Positions 60,612 through 64,000 of a stretch of DNA of 64,000 bases are shown in pieces. The DNA comes from Halosimplex pelagicum (GTDB lineage: Archaea; Halobacteriota; Halobacteria; Halobacteriales; Haloarculaceae). Every line of letters begins with the position of its first letter. The first letter of the stretch is position 1. Both the position numbers and the translations under genes were made by a program. The notes below the pieces were generated by a model. The model was not told the origin of the DNA. It searched no databases and saw only the letters and a list, made by a program, of their open reading frames with translations. The stretch spans positions 1,488,001-1,552,000 of the forward strand of contig NZ_CP058909.1 of NCBI RefSeq assembly GCF_013415905.1, in the 5' to 3' direction.

Positions 60612-61372
60612 CTACGCGTGAGTCATGTTGACTTCGATGACGTTCGCGGCCCGGAGCACCTGGTGGGGATCTCCTCGTCGAACCGGTCGCCCTGCATCCG
60701 GTTTTTCGGGCCCGAGACGGAGATCGCCCCGACGACCTCGTCGTCGACGAGCAGCGGCGCGGCGATACAGCGCACGCCGGTGACGCGCTCCTCCATGTCG
60801 ATAGCGTACCCCCGCTCACGGACGTCGGAGAGCTGCTCGAACAGCGCCGCCTCGTCGGTCACCGTCCGGTCGGTGATGGCGGGCATCCCGTGGCGTTCGA
60901 CGAGGGCCCGGACGCGCCCCTCGTCCATGTGTGCCATCATCGCCTTGCCCAGCGCCGTCGTCTGGAGGTGAACGCGGTAGCCGTTGTACGTGTCGAGCTT
61001 CACCGCGTCCTCCCCTTCGGTCTTGTAGAGAAACACCCCCCAGCCGTGCTCCTCGATCATGAGATTCGAGTGCTCGCCCGTCTGCTCCGCCAGCTCCCGA
61101 AGCTCGGGCTTGGCCACCTCGAAAATCTTCATATCGTTTCGCGAACTCCGCCCGAACTCGAGGAACCGCGTCCCGAGCCTGTACGTGCCGTCGTCGTTGA
61201 TCACCAGTTCCAGCTGTTCCAGAGTCCGGAGGTGGTCGTGGGCCGTGCTTCGCGGGATGTCCAGGTGGTCGGCCACCGTCGTCACACCGGTCCCGCCGAG
61301 TTCGCGGAGCGTCTCGACGATGTGAAAGCTCACCCGCGTCGATTTGACCGGGGGGTCGGTTTCGAGTTCCAT
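60612..61372 (-). pseudogene. IclR-family regulator with a C-terminal frameshift
   Basis: An IclR transcription factor of about 250 residues: winged helix (TLRELGGTGVTTVADHLDIP, STAHDHLRTLEQLELV) followed by the effector domain (GEHSNLMIEEHGWGVFLYK, VTGVRCIAAPLLVDDEVVGA). The family ends ...ANVIEVN. As written, the frame ends EIPTRCSGPRTSSKST at 60623, but a one-base insertion near 60664 (GGT-GGGG) restores EIPxQVLRAANVIEVNMTHA to a stop at 60612. ATG at 61372 is supported by TTATAAAT at 61409-61415. Likely controls the adjacent polysaccharide genes. Confidence 0.75.
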
Positions 61373-61407
61373 AACGCGTCCTCTATCGGAGATTGCACGT
61401 TCGGACA

Positions 61408-61415
61408 TTATAAAT
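61408..61415 (-). promoter_or_regulatory. TATA box for the IclR gene
   Basis: ATTTATAA on the minus strand, about 27 bp before a start site near 61385. It overlaps an in-frame ATG at 61408 and so makes 61372 the better start. Confidence 0.5.
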
Positions 61416-61561
61416 CTATTCGACATTGCCGGAAACAGTTTCACGAGACGAAGGGTTGCGGGCAGTGCCGACCACGGTCCCCGCGAGTTTTCGTTATAAA
61501 TAGTTGCTCGATTTGCGATAGCCACCGGGCCCGCTGTCGAACTTTTCTGGAGACACCTATG

Positions 61562-61585
61562 TATTGATAGTAGAAACTATCAATA
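61562..61585. repeat. Hairpin next to the orphan transposase gene
   Basis: TATTGATAG (61562-61570) and CTATCAATA (61577-61585) are exact reverse complements with a six-base loop. It lies just beyond the 3' end of the IS630-type gene, in AT-rich sequence, and could be its terminator or the remnant of an insertion-sequence end. Confidence 0.45.
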
Positions 61586-61618
61586 TAAAAATCGAAATCT
61601 CGGTCCGGTGGATGCGAA

Positions 61619-62143
61619 TCACTGCGGCCGCCACTGTCGGTCGCTTCGCCCGGCTCCGTCGCGTGACTCCGATCGCTCGGGCTCGTCGGCCTCGGCGTCA
61701 GATATCCGGGGTTTTCGATAGCGCAATCCGGCCTCTCTCAACAGCCGCCGGCAGCTCGGGAGCGAGTACTCCACGCCGTAGGTCTCTTCGAGGTATCGCT
61801 GGACGAGCGCGGGAGACCACGCCGGCGCGTCGATCCCGACTTCGCCCGGTGGGTCGCGAACGGTTCGCTCGAACTCGTCCTGTTCTGAATCGGATAGCTT
61901 TCGATTCCTACCAGATCGAGTATCATCGGTCACTGCCTGATCGAGCGGTTCGTCCGTGTCGAGACGCACGAGCCAGTTGTAGATCGTTCGTCGACCGGTG
62001 CCGTGCCACTCCGCGAGCTCGGTCTGCGTCACGCCGTTCTTGTAGGCGATTGCCGCTAACAGCCGCTGTGTCGGCTTGCTCCCCTCGACGCTGTCGAGCG
62101 CGTCCTGGAGCTCCCCCACGGAGATCTCTTCGAGATGATCCAT
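61619..62143 (-). CDS. Orphan IS630-type helix-turn-helix protein
   Basis: A 174-residue protein starting MDHLEEISVGELQDALDSVE. It has two helix-turn-helix units: GVTQTELAEWHGTGRRTIYN and the winged part SPALVQRYLEETYGVEYSLP followed by CRRLLREAGLRYRKPR, the N-terminal DNA-binding half of IS630/ISH16-type transposases. The DDE catalytic half is missing; the frame ends in Arg/Glu/Ser-rich sequence. It may be a split transposase whose second part was lost, or a domesticated regulator. The ATG was chosen over an upstream extension. Confidence 0.65.
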   Translation of the reverse strand: MDHLEEISVGELQDALDSVEGSKPTQRLLAAIAYKNGVTQTELAEWHGTGRRTIYNWLVRLDTDEPLDQAVTDDTRSGRNRKLSDSEQDEFERTVRDPPGEVGIDAPAWSPALVQRYLEETYGVEYSLPSCRRLLREAGLRYRKPRISDAEADEPERSESRDGAGRSDRQWRPQ

Positions 62144-62348
62144 TACGTCTGCGTCGACTTCTGGGCAGAAATTTCTAACGGTCGTGTCTCTCTCGGGGTG
62201 TGGTAGTTCGCCGGCGAGACGTGTGCCGCGTGATATGCCGAGTCCTGGCAGACTTTCGAGCGCCGTGTACTCGGTTCGAAGCACGTCAGGCAGCACTGCG
62301 GGAACGGCTCCGTAGCGCGTCCGCTCCGGGAGTGAGAGGGTGGAAAAG

Positions 62349-62421
62349 TGGGCCGGCGCGAATTCGAATCGCGGTTACGGCCACCCGAAGGCCGAAGGAT
62401 ACCAAGCTACCCCACCGGCCC
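62349..62421 (-). tRNA. tRNA-Pro (anticodon CGG)
   Basis: The minus strand reads GGGCCGG at the 5' end and CCGGCCC plus discriminator A at the 3' end, a perfect seven-base acceptor stem. The anticodon stem is CGGCC/GGCCG around loop TTCGGGT, giving anticodon CGG (proline). The T-arm is CGCGA-TTCGAAT-TCGCG, with A53:T61 instead of the usual G:C. The D-arm GGGG-TAGCTTGGTATCC is typical. No intron. CCA is not encoded. Confidence 0.92.
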
Positions 62422-62527
62422 GTGCTGGTAGCACCTGTAGAGAGACACTGGCCGTTTTTAACAGTTCCGAACCGCGGCCATCGCCCGACGGCGGGCGGCT
62501 CGGAACCCGTCGACGCCGACGAACGGT

Positions 62528-63124
62528 TCAGTACTCGGTGAAGCCGTCGGTGTCGAGGTAGTTGTGCGCCACCGTGATCGCGTGGTCGGCGTGGAGCGCC
62601 TGGGGACCGAGCCGCACGCGTCGGTCGGCCGCCTCGGCCAGCAGGTCGGCCTCGCGGTCGGTGAAATCGCGGTGGTCCGAGAGGACGAACACGGGGTCGG
62701 ACGGCGGCTCGGCGTCGACGACGGGGTCGCCGTCCTCGTGGAGCTGGACGACGGTACCGTCGCGGGCGGCGGCGTCGAGAGTCGGCTCGAAGCCCCTGCG
62801 GGTGAGCGAGACGCCGGGGGAGGTCTCGACGGGCTGGTGGCCGATGGCTTCCTCGCGTTCCTCCAGAGCGCCGCGGACGAGGGCGGCGGTCGAGCGCTCG
62901 TCGGGGTTGAGCCGGCGCAGCTCGCGGCCGTCGAAGGTGACGGTGAACTCGTCGGCCAGCACGAGGTGGACCCGGACGGCCTCGCGGATGTCGTGCGAGA
63001 GGAAGAACGCGGAGGTGACGCAGCGACAGAGCACGTCGAGGCGGCCGGCGCCGCCGGCGATGTCGTCGAGCGAGAAGTCGGGGGTCGTCGGCGCGTCGTG
63101 GCCGAGGACGACGAACTGGCGCAT
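62528..63124 (-). CDS. trmY: tRNA (pseudouridine54-N1)-methyltransferase TrmY
   Basis: TrmY adds a methyl group to pseudouridine 54 of archaeal tRNAs. The 198-residue SPOUT-fold protein starts [20 protein letters not shown] and has the knot region [18 protein letters not shown] and [41 protein letters not shown] is family-typical. It lies beside a tRNA gene. Normal length. Confidence 0.93.
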   Translation of the reverse strand: MRQFVVLGHDAPTTPDFSLDDIAGGAGRLDVLCRCVTSAFFLSHDIREAVRVHLVLADEFTVTFDGRELRRLNPDERSTAALVRGALEEREEAIGHQPVETSPGVSLTRRGFEPTLDAAARDGTVVQLHEDGDPVVDAEPPSDPVFVLSDHRDFTDREADLLAEAADRRVRLGPQALHADHAITVAHNYLDTDGFTEY

Positions 63125-63246
63125 GGGGGAGGTGAGACGCGGTCGCGATATACCTCCGTCGAACTGGGGCGAGTGGGGGGTTCGCCGTCGCGGGCGGCCG
63201 GTCCCGCCGCGAAACCGTTTTGGCGTCGGCCTCGCGAGACGGGAGC

Positions 63247-63750
63247 GTGCATCCGCTGGTTCGACTCGTCGGCGTGGTCGCGCTGCTGGGCGTCCTCGGT
63301 GGGCTCTGCGTCCACTACGACGCTACCGCGCCGACCCACAGCCCGTACCCCGAGACCGAGGCCCTCGCCACGGACTACGGGAGCCACGTCGGCGAGGACA
63401 CGCTGCTGTTCGGGACGGTCCGGCGGGTCGACGCGGCCGCCGACCGGGCGACCATACGGGTCGACTCGGACGAGGGGACCTTCGAGATGACCGTCCACGG
63501 CTTCACCGAGCGCGTCCGGCCCGGCGGGGTCGTCCAGGTGTACGGCACCCTCGGTGAGGGGCGAATCGTCGACGCGTCCACCGTCGCGGTCGTCAACCCC
63601 GCGGGCGGGTCGAAGGGGTACAAGTACGCCGCGTCTGCGGTCGGCGCCCTGCTCGTCGTCGGGCTGTTCCTCCGCCGCTGGCGCGTGGACTGGCGATCGC
63701 TGACGTTCGAGGTGCGGGCGGACGACCGCGAGGTGCGCGCCGATGGCTGA
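63247..63750 (+). CDS. Small membrane protein with OB-like domain
   Basis: A 167-residue protein with an N-terminal helix ([20 protein letters not shown]), a beta-rich middle ([22 protein letters not shown], then [25 protein letters not shown]) and a C-terminal helix ([21 protein letters not shown]) before a short basic end. The middle looks like an OB or CcmE-like barrel. The GTG at 63247 gives a normal start; an ATG at 63220 is an alternative. The stop overlaps the next start by eight bases. Confidence 0.65.
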   Translation: MHPLVRLVGVVALLGVLGGLCVHYDATAPTHSPYPETEALATDYGSHVGEDTLLFGTVRRVDAAADRATIRVDSDEGTFEMTVHGFTERVRPGGVVQVYGTLGEGRIVDASTVAVVNPAGGSKGYKYAASAVGALLVVGLFLRRWRVDWRSLTFEVRADDREVRADG

Positions 63751-64000
63751 CCTGCTGACGCACGTCCTCGCGGCCTACGTCGTCCTGACTGTCGCGAGCT
63801 GGCGGGTCGACCGGATCACGCCGCAGTGGGTCGCCGTGGGGATGTGCGGCGGCGCGATCCCGGACCTCGTGAAGGTCGACCTCGTCGTGGACTCGATGGC
63901 CGTCGAGGGCGCGCTCGGAGCGCCGTTCACTTGGAGCGCGGTGAGTACGCTGGGCGGCGTCGCCCTGGTCGCAGGTGCCATCGCGCTAGCGTTCGGGCCC
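63743..64000 (+). CDS. Membrane-bound metal-dependent hydrolase family (partial)
   Basis: The first 86 residues start [20 protein letters not shown] and read on through MCGGAIPDLVKVDLVVDSMA, the opening of the YdjM/YfhO-type membrane-bound hydrolase family, in which His in LLTHVLAAY and Asp in GGAIPDLVKV lie in the proposed metal site. The frame is open to the window edge. It overlaps the upstream gene, so they are one operon. Confidence 0.7.
   Translation, partial: MADLLTHVLAAYVVLTVASWRVDRITPQWVAVGMCGGAIPDLVKVDLVVDSMAVEGALGAPFTWSAVSTLGGVALVAGAIALAFGP

Overview
The window looks like chromosomal DNA of a halophilic archaeon (class Halobacteria). The base composition is very GC-rich and most proteins are strongly acidic. 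Promoters are archaeal: a TATA box about 27 bp before the start codon, so many messages look leaderless. Several secreted proteins carry twin-arginine signals with lipoboxes. Archaeal markers include eIF6, L31e, L39e, L18a, prefoldin alpha, TrmY, CetZ, CofC/CofG and a fused cytochrome oxidase subunit I-III. I cannot name the genus.

Layout. 1-8.7 kb: a truncated MFS transporter, ThiE, an XPD/DinG-like helicase, two tandem paralogous lipoproteins, a small zinc protein and a histidine kinase. 8.7-9.4 kb is a gene-free block full of hairpins, including a roughly 115-base foldback. 9.4-12.7 kb: KDPG aldolase, a cupin, a lipoprotein and an AEC transporter. 12.8-19.4 kb: a zinc-ribbon protein, a lipoprotein, a membrane spermidine-synthase-like protein overlapping a DUF2617-type gene, then a pentapeptide-repeat potassium-channel fusion. 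19.4-24.8 kb: a methyltransferase, a VapBC pair, and an F420-hydrogenase-beta-like ferredoxin protein overlapping a siroheme nitrite/sulfite reductase.

24.8-28.8 kb is the archaeal translation and secretion cluster (ftsY, pfdA, rpl18a, tif6, rpl31e, rpl39e), split by one opposed regulator-like gene. 29-36 kb holds a lipoprotein, a ZIP metal transporter, ThpR, a YkgJ-type cysteine cluster protein, two membrane or redox genes and conserved haloarchaeal unknowns. 36-44 kb is the terminal oxidase locus (coxB, coxAC fusion, subunit IV, membrane accessory genes) with two tandem LEA14/WHy paralogs inside it. 44-54 kb: hypothetical genes, dihydroorotase, a lipoate-ligase-like gene with a broken partial copy, cofG, cofC, a membrane protein and cetZ.

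54-62.4 kb reads as an acquired or decaying region. It has a 1.2-kb AT-rich gap, two secreted polysaccharide-degrading enzymes (beta-helix lyase-like and GH43) sharing the same ricin-type lectin tail, a 38-codon remnant of a short-chain dehydrogenase, an IclR regulator with a likely frameshift, and an orphan IS630-type helix-turn-helix gene ending at a tRNA-Pro. The last 1.5 kb holds TrmY, a small membrane protein and the start of a membrane-bound hydrolase-family protein.

Functionally, the window links respiration (oxidase cluster), F420 synthesis (cofC, cofG) beside a CetZ cell-shape gene, assimilation of oxidised N or S, and a small plant-polysaccharide utilisation module. The least explained pieces are the spermidine-synthase-like/DUF2617 cluster, the foldback element at 9.14-9.26 kb, and the AT-rich polysaccharide island.
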